Below are positions 11,101 through 22,576 of a stretch of 64,000 nucleotides of DNA, piece by piece. The DNA is from Helicostylum pulchrum (lineage: Eukaryota > Mucoromycota > Mucoromycetes > Mucorales > Mucoraceae). The DNA is taken from the NCBI GenBank assembly GCA_025677825.1, contig JAIXMO010000008.1:186001-250000 (forward strand). Direction: 5' to 3'. Each line of letters opens with the position of its first letter. The stretch's first letter is position 1. Position numbers and translations under genes: made by a program. Below the pieces are notes generated by a model. It had not been told where the DNA came from. It ran no database searches and saw nothing but the letters and a program-made list of their open reading frames with translations.

Positions 11101-13870
11101 GTTCGTTATTGGGTTCTTGATTTTCTTTGGTGAAATCATCTGTCCTCATCAAAATGTATACTCCGTTAATGAAGTTGCTCAGCGTAATGAAAATGATAAT
11201 GGTTATGTGGCTATTCGTGGTGAGGTATTTAACTTGGGTGAATTTGCATATAGACATTACCCTGGTGTAGTCCCTACCTCTTCTGTTCTCGAGTATGCGG
11301 GAGAGGATGTCTCTGACCTTTTCCCTGTTCAAGTATCTGATCTTTGTGAAAACGTATCACCTTATGTTTCTCTTGATTATACTAGAAACTTCACAGATGA
11401 AAATGCTCAGTACCATGATTTTAGATATGGCTCTGGAGACTACCGACCCAATTGGTACTACGATCAAATGACAATGCTTCGTAAGAATTACAAGATTGGT
11501 AATATGGGTGTCGAAAGCAAAGGTCTCTTGGATCAAGCACGAGGATCCTATACTCTGAATGGAAACAAGATGAATCGTATCTGGGCCATTATCGATCAGC
11601 ACGTTTATGATCTTACACCATATACACTAGGAGGTCGTTACTTATCTGCACCACCTGGAGAAGCAACCCCCACTGATGTTAGTACAGACTTTTTAAACCC
11701 TACTATTGTTGCTTTGTTTCAACAAAACGCCGGTACAGACATCACGGAAAAGTTTTACGGTCTTCCGCTCAGTACGATTGAAAGGACTCGTGAACTCGCA
11801 TGCATGAGAAACTTGTACTATTCTGGCTTAGTGGATAACCGTAACTCTACCAAATGTCAATTCTCTACTTATTTCTTGCTTACTGTCACCATCTGTCTTT
11901 GTCTTGTCATCTTTGTCAAATTTATAGCTGCGTTACGTATCGGGTCTCCTCGTGTGCCAGAAGAATCAGAAAAATTCGTCATCTGTCAAGTCACTTGTTA
12001 TACCGAAGATGAAGAGTCTCTTCGCAAGACCATTGATTCTCTTGCCAGTGTTCGTTATGACGATAAACGTAAACTTATTCTTGTCATTTGTGACGGTATG
12101 GTCATCGGTAGCGGTAACGATCGTACCACATCTCGTATTGTTTTAGATATCTTTGGTGTGGATCCTCAAGTTGATCCTGAGCCACTTCCGTTTGTTTCAG
12201 TAGGTGAAGGTATGAAACAAGCTAATCGTGCTAAACTCTATTCTGGTCTTTATGACGTCAATGGTCACGTCGTTCCGTATCTTGTTGTTGCTAAGGTGGG
12301 TGGTGCCAACGAACGTCAAAAGCCTGGTAATCGTGGTAAGCGTGATTCGCAATTGATCCTTATGCAGTTCTTGAACCGTCTTCAATACGATGCCCCTATG
12401 AACCCCATGCAACTTGAAATGTATCATCAAATGAAAAATATTATTGGTATTAGTCCTGAAATGTATGATTTCGTACTTATGGTCGATGCCGATACCGAAG
12501 TCATGCGTGAAGGTCTCAATCATTTAGTTTCTAGTATGGCTCATGATGCAAAAGTTATCGGTCTTTGTGGTGAAACTACAATTGCTAATGAAAAGGATAC
12601 TTGGGTTACTATGATCCAAGTCTACGAATATTTTATTTCTCATCATATGATCAAATCCTTTGAATCACTCTTCTCTACTGTCAGTTGTTTACCAGGCTGT
12701 TTCACCATGTACCGTATTAGAACAGTAGACGGCAAGCGACCTCTCTTTGTCGCTAACGAGATCATTGAAGATTATACAATTAATGTTGTCGATACACTCC
12801 ATAAAAAGAATTTGCTTTATCTTGGTGAAGACAGATACCTTACTACTTTACTCCTCAAACATTTCCCTGAATACAAGACCAAATTCAATCCTTTAGCACA
12901 ATGTAAAACCAATGCACCAGATACCTGGGACGTTTTAATCTCGCAACGTCGTCGTTGGATTAATTCTACCGTGCACAACTTGAGTGAATTGATCTTCTTG
13001 AACAGACTGTGTGGTTTCTGTTGTTTCTCTATGCGTTTTGTAGTCATGCTCGATCTTTTCAGTACACTGGTTCAACCTGCCTTATTGGGTTACTTGGGTT
13101 ACTTGATTTATGCATTGACACAAGCTAAGGATACAATTCCTTACGTCACCATCATCACCTTATGCTGTACTTACGGTTTACAAATTATTATTTTCATCAT
13201 GAACAAACGTTGGGAATATATCATTTGGTTTTTGGTATCTATTTTGGCACTACCCATCTTTTCTTTCTGGATTCCTATTTATTCCTACTGGCATTTCGAC
13301 GATTTCTCATGGGGTAACACTCGTGTTGTAGTCGGTGAGAAGGGTAAAAAGAAGGCTGTTGCTGATGAAGGTGAATTTGACCCCAAGTCTATTCCACTTA
13401 TGCCTTGGTCTGAATACGAAAGAATGGTGCAAACCGAAAGTGTCAGTGATGGACTTTCTCAAAGTACTTATCCTCCTGCTCCGAGATCTGCTTACGGTGC
13501 ACCTACTTATTCTGTAGCTGGTGGACAATCAAATTATGGCGGTTACTCACCCTTTGGAGGACCTACATACCCAGCTTCTGGAGGCCAATCTGTTTATGGT
13601 GGTCAATCTGTTTATGGCGGCCAGTCAGTTTACGGTGGCCAGTCAGTTTATGGCGGACAGTCTGTTATAGGCGGACAGTCTATGGCTGGCGATATTTCTC
13701 AATCTGGTGAATCCATTGGCGGACGTCAATCAGCAATGGGTGGAAACATGAATAACTATGGCCCTCGTTCAGGTTACGGACCTACCATGATGAACGAGGC
13801 TATGAGTGATAACTTGACCGCTCCAATGGTACACAGTTACTATTCTCAAAATAGACAAAATAATAGATAA
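8162..13870 (+). CDS. Chitin synthase with N-terminal myosin-motor-like domain
   Basis: This membrane enzyme polymerises UDP-GlcNAc into chitin at growing tips. Exons 8162-8499, 8594-10451 and 10523-13870 encode 1847 aa. Domains in order: a myosin-motor-like domain (~1-750) with an intact P-loop GESGSGKTE beginning at G114 across the first splice; a switch-II-like LDFPG; a helix pair near 871-891; a cytochrome-b5-like segment (~960-1000); and the family 2 transferase core. The core holds D1387-A-D1389, GEDR (E1501) and QRRRW (1540-1544), with membrane helices after it. All key transferase residues are present. The switch I region (TYNGSSASRYG) departs from the usual NNNSSRFGK, so motor ATPase activity is doubtful. 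The C-terminus carries GGQSVY repeats, and I see no DEK-like domain. This is class V/VII-type architecture. Confidence 0.97.
13580..13687 (+). repeat. Six 18-bp tandem repeats in the chitin synthase C-terminus
   Basis: Six consecutive 18-bp units encode GGQSVY, the last two degenerate (GGQSVI and GGQSMA). The units differ mainly at synonymous third positions, so the array is not a fresh expansion. It lies in the Ser/Gly/Tyr/Gln-rich cytoplasmic tail after the last membrane helices. Confidence 0.93.
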
Positions 13871-14481
13871 ACATGGGACGCACTTGAAGCTCTCTGTTTT
13901 TTTTTTTGAAACCACTGTAATACGTACTTTTTTTGTATTTTAAACATACCACTTTTTTTTTATCTTTAAATTTTTTCTCAAATAAATCCAATGTATCAAT
14001 TACCTAAATAGAGTATCCGTGGATAATTACTGCTAACGAAAAAAAGCCCACGGAGATACCGAACTTTTAAAAATCACTCACATTAGAAATCTCTGCAGTT
14101 GTAATAAATAATTACTTTTAATTTTTCGATTTTTATTTTTTACTTACATTGTTTGGATGATTTCTAGATACGTGTGGTTAACATTAATCTCAGCAAGAAC
14201 GAGAATAGGATTAGTATCAGCATGTGTTGTAGGATTACAATAGTCCCATAACGGAATAGTAAAAAGGTATGGCTCAATGTCCAACTTTTCTCTTATTTGA
14301 TAAGGTATAGTGTATCCTTTGTAAATATCCTTGCTTGTTTTTTGGTCTCTTTGTAGGGAATAATACTTTGAGGCAATTCCTGATACACAATCAATTTACT
14401 CGTTTTTATTAGACTTGTAAGCAACAGCAATAGTCATGCAAATTTTTTATCTATTTAATAATAATAAAAAAATGGAAGTAC

Positions 14482-14640
14482 ATCTAGGTCTGTCTCATAC
14501 AGACCTAGATTCGTGAGCATTAAGCCCGCGGACAACTATTGTGGCTACTAGGCATAGGGTATGTAACCCTACTAGCACTACAGCAACGGTCCAGGTCTCC
14601 AACAGATCGTTATCTACCCTTCCGAAATCAATGAGCATGC
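14482..14640. other. GC-richer island with perfect hairpin, possible structured RNA
   Basis: The island opens with a perfect 12-bp inverted repeat (14482-14493 and 14499-14510, arm ATCTAGGTCTGT, 5-nt loop). A second stem, TAGGGT/ACCCTA, lies near 14557-14573. Base composition is visibly richer in G+C than the flanks. I could not match it to tRNA, 5S, U1, U2, U5, U6, SRP or RNase P signatures. Function and strand are unknown; it could be an ncRNA or a relic. Confidence 0.3.
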
Positions 14641-15000
14641 AAATTGTGGTTTTTGGTTTTCATTTCTTTTTTCTTTTTTTTTTTTGTCTTTTTTTGGATT
14701 AGGTCCGGAATTTTACTCACAGCTTATGAAAAAACTGTTTACTGATTAAAAGAAAAAGAGAGATACATACCATTTTCTCTTACGACATCCGTCAGATTCT
14801 TAAATTCAGTAAAATTGAAGTTTTTAATATAAGGAGTTTCACCATTAAAAGGAAAAATAGTATGCTGTCAAAATCAAAATATTATGTAACAGCAGTGCAT
14901 ACAATGCATACCCACTAGTAAGTTTTTTTTATATGTGTACTTTTTTAAAGGAGCTCATATTTATTATTCTGCATCTTTTCTTAGCATTTTCGTTTTCTTT

Positions 15001-15042
15001 ATGTCCGTACAAAAGGACACGGTTCTTCCTAAACCAACTGCC
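15001..15042 (+). repeat. Partial copy of the ATGTCCGTAC repeat
   Basis: This stretch begins ATGTCCGTACAAAAGGA and matches the reverse complement of 23498-23539 at 34 of 42 positions. I did not find the opposite inverted terminus nearby, so it appears truncated or more decayed than the 23.4-kb copy. Confidence 0.55.
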
Positions 15043-15321
15043 GGGTATAAGCTAACGCAAGGCCATAATGTGCTACTTTTTTTTTTTGGTATTAACACGG
15101 GGTTATAAAGTTATATGTATCCTCAAAAAAATGTCACATATTTTCTTTTTGTTTCATTCTAATCCAGACGCACCTTAGGGTTCGGTACGCTTTTTTTATT
15201 ATTTTAACCCTTTTGTTTTTTTTTGCGAAGTATTACTGGTTTTTTTTTGTGATTATTCCAGTTCTAATTTGACTATCATTGTAGGGAAAAAAACAAGGAA
15301 GTTATAGTATTCTTTTAGGCT

Positions 15322-15372
15322 CTTTTAATCCATTTTAAATCATACTTTTAATGCAAAAATTGAAAGAGTAAT
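15322..15372 (+). repeat. Dispersed 51-bp upstream element, copy 2
   Basis: It matches 3797-3847 at 49 of 51 positions, the differences being two bases in the CGG/TTG triplet. It lies about 390 bp upstream of the Sel1 gene A ATG, in the same orientation relative to the following gene as copy 1. Confidence 0.75.
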
Positions 15373-15761
15373 GGCGGTTATTTTTTGGACACTGTAAAAT
15401 GACCTTTTTTAGAAGTTACTTCTAAATCTTCACTTAAAAACACGCGTTTTAAAGAGAATAATGGACTATGCGATGATAGATTATAACACTTTAAATAGTT
15501 CTTGAACTCATCCAAGTTATTGTACAAAACAATATGCTGTGTATAGTTTTCTGCAAGAGCTCAAATATTAAATACCTAACATATGCTATAACTGCTTCAA
15601 AAAAAAAAACGAAATAAAAAAAAAAGGAATGTCTAATTTTAAAGTTTTGGCTCAGGAGTTTGATTTGTAATACATGTGTTACAAATAATAATGTGGTACC
15701 TAAGCCAGTATTTCCAGCTCTCTTCCTTTTCTTTTTCTTTTTTTTTTAAAAAAATCCTAGT

Positions 15762-17353
15762 ATGGCGTCTATTTACCATCAACGGCCTGGTATGTATTTC
15801 AAGTAAACTCTTTGATATCGTTAATCTAATATTTTAATTATACCCTTCCCCCCTTTTTTCTCTCTCTAGAACTTAACACAAAGTTCTTTGAAACCGGAAA
15901 AAGATACTATGATAAGAAAAACTATCAGAAAGCCATGATATGTTTTGTAGACGCGCTCGATGGTGGCCACGTCGGATCTCAGGCTTATGTAGGGAGAATG
16001 TACTATGGCGGTTTAGGAATAGCAAGAGATTATAATACGGCATTATTTTGGTTCAAGTTAGCAGGAGAAAATGGCGATGCTGAAGCTCAGAGGATGGTCG
16101 GGGTAATATATTATGACGGAAAAGTAAGTGGTACCCCAGATTACCAACAGGCGGTGGAATGGTTTTGCAAATCGGCTAATAACAGCAACTCTATATCCTA
16201 TTCATATGCAGCTACGGGTATTACGTACTTTAAAGGAAACGGAAAGACAAATGATCACAAAGTAGCGTCGGATTGGCTTAATATAGCTTCAGATAAAGGC
16301 GAAATTGATACTTTCTATATGATTGGGCTAATCTACCGTTCTGGTGGTTACGGCGTTGACCGAGATTTTGATTTAGCGGAAACATGGTTTATGAAAGGCA
16401 TCTGTAAGCAAAACCCTTATTCGATATATGGAATGGGTGAATTATACGGTTTACGTAGTGACTCTAAACAAAGCTGGGAAAACGCGTTTGATTGGTGCAT
16501 GAAAGCTGCAGATTATAATGTAAGTCGCGCGCAAAATTTTATAGGAGAGATGTACCAGAATGGACTAGGGCGTGAAAAAGATTATAACATGGCCATGGAG
16601 TGGTATCAAAAAGCAGAGAAAAATTGGTACCTTGACAGTATTGCTAGTATCGGAAGAATGTACCATTATGGGTACGGTGTGTCCATAGATTATGCAGAAG
16701 CTTTGAAAAGATATCAAGCGGCTGGTAATCGTGGATCTGCATTGAATGGTATAGGGCTACTGTATCAAAGCGGACTTGGCATAGCTCAGAGTCACAGTAT
16801 CGCAATGTCGTATTTTGAAAAGGCTGCGGATGTGCAATCGGGTGCCGCTTTTAATAGCCTTGGAAATGTCTACAAGTACGGATACGATAGAGACGTAGAT
16901 CTTGAAACTGCCTTTAAATACTATGCTAAATCTGCAGATTTATTTTGTCAAAATGGTATGTTGAACCTTGGATTAATGTACATGGAAGGTTCAGGAACGG
17001 AAGTCAATCGAGACCAAGCATTGTATTGGCTTCAAAGGGCAGACCTATTCGGAAATAAAATAGCAAAAAAGTATATTGATAAAATTACTATGAGTTCAGC
17101 TCAGACATCTCAAAACACTCATAGTAAAGAAGTTATTGAATTGCTGATACAAGAAAAGCGGTTACAAGGTATTCAATTACAAAGTATGGAAGAAAAACTA
17201 GCAATCTTGATGGCGGAAAATGAGTTATTGAAAAAGAATGCTACAACTAACGAAATCACTGATAAAAAGCCAGAGCCAAAGATGTTCTTTCATGTAGAAG
17301 GAGACGATGTAAATAAAGAAAGGAAAGACCCAATTAAATTTTTCCATCTATAA
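15762..17353 (+). CDS. Sel1-repeat protein A
   Basis: Exon 1 (15762-15789) encodes MASIYHQRP. An 80-nt intron (GTATGT...CTCTAG) leads to exon 2 (15870-17353), giving 503 aa. The body is a run of Sel1-like repeats, TPR-like helix pairs of ~36 residues. Hallmarks are LGRMYYxGxGxxxDYxxAxxWYxKAAxxG patterns such as YGLGIARDY-like loops, GLGREKDYNMAMEWYQKA and GVSIDYAEALKRYQAA. These solenoids scaffold protein complexes; no partner can be named. Residues ~405-440 are a short coil (LQGIQLQSMEEKLAI). The tail DDVNKERKDPIKFFHL is absent from paralogue B. Gene B (53586-56286) is its close relative and shares promoter, exon 1 and intron 1. The gene converges on the aldehyde dehydrogenase with 136 bp between stops. 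Confidence 0.94.
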
Positions 17354-17489
17354 TCTTTTTAACCTATAAAATAAACTTATAATGCACTTAGTCTGTAACA
17401 GAAATAGGATAATATGTGTCACATGTCAAAGAGTTTTTTTATTTATTTATTATTGTTTTGTAATAGGTAAAGTACATAAATATTTTGTT

Positions 17490-19593
17490 TTAATTTAAAC
17501 TTCTCTTGAGTAAAATACCTAAAAGGATAATGATAAAGGCAGCCCACTTAATAGGTCTCTTGAATACAATATAGGTGAATCTGACGGGATCGGTGAGAAG
17601 AACAGCACGTAATAAAGCGAGTTTGGTAGGGGAAGAAGGAGGATATCTAGCTTGAACAAGCCATTCCATTCTTTGCTTTTTAGCTAAAACTGCACGCTCT
17701 TGAGAAAAGATTTGGATGGATTTCTCACCGTGGTAGCCCCCCATGCCGGAAGACCCAACACCACCGAATGGTAAACCATGTTCTATTTTGATTCGTTGAG
17801 GTGAGTTTTTTTTAAAAAAAATTGGTTTATATAGTACAATGAAAAAAAACTTACCGGCTTGATGTAATAAAGTGTCATTGATAGTAACACCACCGGATTT
17901 GGTAAATGCCAACACTACAGAAAAAAGAGTTTTAGAATTTTTATTGACGTAACCTAAACTTTTCTTTTGCTATGTTTTACCTTGATTAATGATACTCTTT
18001 TTCTTTGAGAAAAGATATAATGCAAGACCAGGTTCACTAAAAAGATAAAAATTAGTTTTTTTCCCGCGATTTTTTTTTTTTTTTTGTAGTATAGGTCTTT
18101 GTGTTAAAAAGAAACTTACTGCTTTGCAATCAGACCCATAGGTTCCTCAATATCATTATAGGTGATAATAGGAAGAATAGGGCCAAAGATTTCTTCACCC
18201 ATCAACTTGACATCGTGGAAATCAACATTTGTGATAATAGTAGGAGCAATGTATCGATCTTCACGATCAGATTGGCCTCCAGCAATAATATCGCCACTTT
18301 GACGATGATCGATCAAGGACATCAAACGATCAAAATGCTTTTGGCTGACAATACGGCCGTAATCTTTAGACTTTTGAGGATCGGATCCGTACCAGTTTTG
18401 AAGCGTCTTTAAAATAGCCTTTGTGAACTCGTCCACACGGCTCTTTGGCACAAATACGTAATCTACGGCAATACAAGTCTATTGGGAAACACAGTAAGAA
18501 AATAATCCCCCTTTCTTTTTTTTATATATTATTACCTGTCCTGCATTAAAGAATTTACCGTAAGCAACACGATTAGCGACAATTTGCATATTGGAATCAT
18601 CAGTAACAATAGCGGGTCTACAAAAAAAAAGATGCGATGTCAGTTTTACGAAAAAAAAAAAAAACTGCGTATAATCACTTACGATTTTCCTCCCAACTCT
18701 AAAGTGACAGGAGTTAAATGTTGAGCAGCAGCAGTCATGACGGATTTGGCTACTACGGAATTTCCGGTATAAAAGATGTGATCGAATCTTTGTCTCAACA
18801 AGTGTTGGGTTTCTTCTACACCACCGTTAACAACTCTGTACATGGAAGCATCAATGTATTTTGGTAAAAGTTCAGTGATTAAAGCCGAGGTATGAACAGA
18901 GATTTCAGAAAGCTGTATAAATATTAGTTTTTTGTTGCATTTAATGTACACGCAATGGGAATGTTACCTTTAAGACAACACAGTTACCAGCTGCAAGAGC
19001 ACCTGCCAAGGGAACAAGAGAAAGTTGAAGGGGAAAGTTCCATGTAGCTTTAAAGAAATATAAGTAAGAAAAAGGTTTTTTTATAGTGGTTTTATTTGGT
19101 AAAACTTACAAATGATTAAAACAACACCAAGTGCTTCACGACGAACAAAAGCAGTGTCGGTACGATTAACAGTCATACGAGTATTTACTTTTTTATCCTT
19201 TGTCAAACTATCATAATGCTTAAAAAAAAAAAAATTTAAGTTAAACTTTTTTTTTAAAGGTCCCAATGCATAAATCTTACTTTTAAAAAATAGACACATT
19301 CTTCCAAAACGGGACTAATCTCACTTGCTAAAGCATCAGCTCTTGATTTATTCAAATCCTTTGCCAATGCAACGTAGAATTTCTCTTCATTGTCCTTGAC
19401 AAGAGAGTAAAGACGTTCCAAAAAGAATTTTCTCGCATAAGCATCTCTTGATTTACCTTTTTAAAAAAGAAAGATACGTGTTAAGGTATGAAAAGAGTGA
19501 CAAGTGATAAAAAGTTGTACCTGTAACAAATGTTCCACGTAAACAAGTAACGTAGTCCTCAATAGATTCTGAAGTGTTGTAGATAAGTGACAT
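17490..19593 (-). CDS. Fatty aldehyde dehydrogenase, ALDH3-like, with C-terminal membrane anchor
   Basis: It oxidises aliphatic aldehydes to fatty acids with NAD(P)+, probably on the ER or a similar membrane. Ten exons (19521-19593, 19281-19456, 19110-19218, 18968-19047, 18683-18912, 18536-18617, 18120-18478, 17981-18036, 17855-17914, 17490-17782) splice in frame to 505 aa. The catalytic Glu is in LELGGKS (E218) and the nucleophile in FNAGQTC (C252), 34 residues apart as in the ALDH3 family. The fold also shows [25 protein letters not shown] and [20 protein letters not shown]. The last ~20 residues ([17 protein letters not shown]) form a hydrophobic tail like the anchor of vertebrate FALDH. 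There is no N-terminal signal. Ten exons in 2.1 kb is intron-dense for this window. Confidence 0.95.
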
Positions 19594-20118
19594 TTTTTTG
19601 TTTTGCTTTAAAAAAAGAGAGAGAGAAAAAGAAAGAGAAAAAAAAAAGATGGAAATAAATTTATACTGGATTAAAAAAATATATGGGGTTTTCATACGGT
19701 ATGAATGTAAGTCACGTGTAGAAAGTGGTGTGAAAAATAAGTAGTAATAGTTTATCGTCCAAACTGAGAAGATATAGCTGTAATGTATGTAAGTTACACG
19801 ATTTCACGACATTTGTGTTTATTTTGAACATGTCAAGAAAAGTGGGGTTAAATATCAACTTCACGTGGATCCGTGTGTATCAACTTTAAAAAAAAACGAT
19901 ACCCCCTCTTTTTACTTTAGAGCGACTCGTCATTGTTAGTGGGGGAAACATATCATCTTATTACATGTGAAGGAAGAGGTGAGTTGTCAATAATCACGGT
20001 AAAGATTTTTTAATGGCATAAAACATATCGCAGAAAATATATATAATATATAATAATACACTGTTTTTTTTTTTCGTCTAGTTAAAAAAAAAAAAAAACA
20101 TAAAAAAAAAAACTTAAA
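19594..20118. promoter_or_regulatory. Intergenic region between aldehyde dehydrogenase promoter and NDT80-type gene 3' end
   Basis: It is AT-rich with poly-A/T and a GA-rich tract at 19610-19645. It holds the promoter of the aldehyde dehydrogenase and the 3' end of the NDT80-type gene, both on the minus strand. No further gene is seen. Confidence 0.4.
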
Positions 20119-20163
20119 TTATTTGACAATGGTAGTAGTCTTTGTAGAAGAAGGAGGAGTATC

Positions 20164-20204
<41 letters not shown>

Positions 20205-20374
20205 GAGGTTGTTGTTGTCTTTCATTATACTCGTGTCTTCTATCTGATTCATAAGAATACGTGTTTGACATTTTAGGTCTAGGTTGCCAATCGTAATTAT
20301 AACCAGGATAATGTTGTTGTTGTTGACCGTCAGGTCCGGCATTAGCTGGTGGAGGAGGAGGAGGTAAGCTATTT

Positions 20375-20411
<37 letters not shown>

Positions 20412-22254
20412 TGAGTATAGAGCACAGAATTATTATATAATCATGTTACCTGTGATTGGGTGGATGTGAGTGATGACCATAAGAATGACCTCCATACTGT
20501 TGCTGTTGGTGATGATGCTGTTGTTGAGCATAATACGAATGCTCTTGATGGTGATTAGGTGGAGGATGATTCAAATAAGGTGAGCCATGTTGAGAATTAT
20601 CCACGCTAGAGCTACTGTTATTAGAAGCGATTCTCATTCTACTCCAATGTTCTTGTTCGTGCTCTTGTTGTTGCTGTTGTTGCTGTTGTTCGTTAGGATT
20701 ACTGCTATTTCTTTGCCAATAATAAGGGGAAGAACTATGGGGAGGATGAGGGTGTCCATTTTCTTCCTTTACAGCGTGTTCATATTCTTGTTGTTGTTGT
20801 TGTTGTTGTTGTTGGCTATTATTGTTATTATTAGGGTATGTTTGAGCTTCATTTGAATTAGATGAATTTGTACGGTCATGCACTGCAGGAACATATTGTT
20901 GTTGTTGCTGTTGTTGTTGTTGAGACATGATAGGTACATTAGGATTGTTACTAGGGTATGTGTGTCCTGGGCCTTGTTGTTGTTGTTGTTGATGTTGATG
21001 GTGAGGCATGTGCCCATAATTAGTATAAGCAACCCCATGATATTCGTATGGCATATATTCAGTAGGTTGGAATAAATTAGGACTCGCGCCAGCATAAGCA
21101 GTAGGACGACCATAAGGAGTAACAGGCTGTTGAGGTTGAGGTTGAGGTAATTGTTGTTGAGGAGGATGATGTTGCACAAGATTGTTTGTTCTATGTTGTC
21201 TAGGTTGAATGCTATGTGTTACACCAGAATCAGTTTCGGCATAATGACCAGGACTTCTACCACGTACAACAAGAGCAGAAGATTTAGTAGTAGCGATTGT
21301 GACAGTATTGCCGTTACGAAGCTTAGCTAATAATTCAACGATAATAACATAGTATTGTTGAGCAGCTCTTCTTTTACCGTTATTAGCAGTAGCAGTTTTA
21401 AATTGAAGACGTTCAAATGTAACGATAGATTGACTAGAACCGACAGCACTAAACCCAATGTTTCCTCCAGGTCTAATGGGTTTAGGCGTAGGCGTAGTTT
21501 GAGGACCCTTATCGCGCTTAGGTGTATGTTGAATTAATTGAATGGATTTTTCACAATCAGATAATCTTGCACTGACACCCAACATAAAGCAGTGGATATC
21601 TTCCAACTGACCATTATGATCCTTGACTAAACATGGGAACTCTTGTCCCTCATATAAAATACCAACTCCCTCTAATGAAAAGGATCCACTTACTTGAAAA
21701 TAATTACGACGATAACAAGTCCAATCTTCCTCTGCTAAAAAGAAACCACGATCTACTTTGGTATGAAGACGTACATCAATACTACATACAACAGCAAAGT
21801 AAAGTAAGTTAAGAACAGATGATAGTCACATGCTTATGTATATATATATTAAACTTACATTGAATGTCTATCCATAGAAATCACATTATGGTTATACTCT
21901 GTAGGACCGAAAGAAGGACAGGTTTCATTAATATTAGGTACAATAGAATCTTTACGATGAGCGGTAGTTCTAATTGTATTTGTATGAGGGGAATAAGTAA
22001 CCGTATTATCAGTAGGTGTTCCTGGTGTAACGAGAGCATATTTTTGAGTTTCCAGGGGCAATGTTACTGAATTATGATCTAAATGAGGACTATTATTATT
22101 ACTATTACTAGTAGTAGTAGCAGACGATGGTTTTGGTGTAGTTGGCTGAGAAGACATATTCAATCTACGTATATACAAAAAAAAAAAAAGTGGTCAGTGA
22201 AACAATTATTTCCAAAATGTTAAAATTAAAATACAATACGTTACCTATGCGGAG

Positions 22255-22285
<31 letters not shown>

Positions 22286-22576
22286 CTGTTGTTGTGGCAT
22301 CATTACTTGATGCTGTTGAAACGTAGGAGAAGAAGAGTTTACAGATTCGGTAGAATTTGTACCAGTGAAACTATATTATAATAGTTTGTTAGTTGATAAA
22401 AAAAAAGAAGGAACAGGGTTTTGACGTCAAAATAATGGGAAAAAGAAAACAAGTAAGGTCCCCCCGTAACAAATATAAACACGACAGAAAAATACATACA
22501 CTGGTCTTGTTAAACGAGCACCTTCTTGTTCATATTGTTCGTTAAAATTCTGATGTTGATCTGCTTCAATCGACAT
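20119..22576 (-). CDS. NDT80/PhoG-type DNA-binding transcription factor
   Basis: Five exons (22500-22576, 22245-22370, 21859-22164, 20450-21781, 20119-20368) splice in frame to 696 aa. Residues ~170-345, encoded at the start of exon 4, are an NDT80/PhoG DNA-binding domain. Diagnostic stretches are RGFFLAEEDWTCYRRNYFQV, FERLQFKTATANNGKRRAAQ and SALVVRGRSPGHY. The remainder is low-complexity, with at least six Gln tracts plus His- and Pro-rich segments (SHPPNHR, PPPPPPAN), as expected of an activation region. Fungal relatives control meiosis, starvation and carbon responses; which role applies here is not evident. Start choice: the ATG at 22576 is followed by a good donor and each junction keeps the frame. 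The minus strand between 22.6 and 24.0 kb is a long candidate promoter. Confidence 0.93.

Larger units (their letters stand above)
13871..15761. other. Intergenic region with structured island and dispersed repeats
   Basis: No protein gene is seen. Items inside are a GC-richer island with a perfect 12-bp hairpin (14482-14640), a sequence related to the 23.5-kb inverted-repeat element (15001-15042), the second copy of the dispersed 51-bp element (15322-15372), and sequence from about 15580 that resembles the region upstream of Sel1 gene B. Confidence 0.5.

Noticed and set aside
20587..21179. Plus-strand Leu-rich frames and a minus-strand Asn-rich frame over the NDT80-type gene
   Set aside because: They come from reading CAA/CAG repeats in other frames; the NDT80-frame carries the domain and clean splices.
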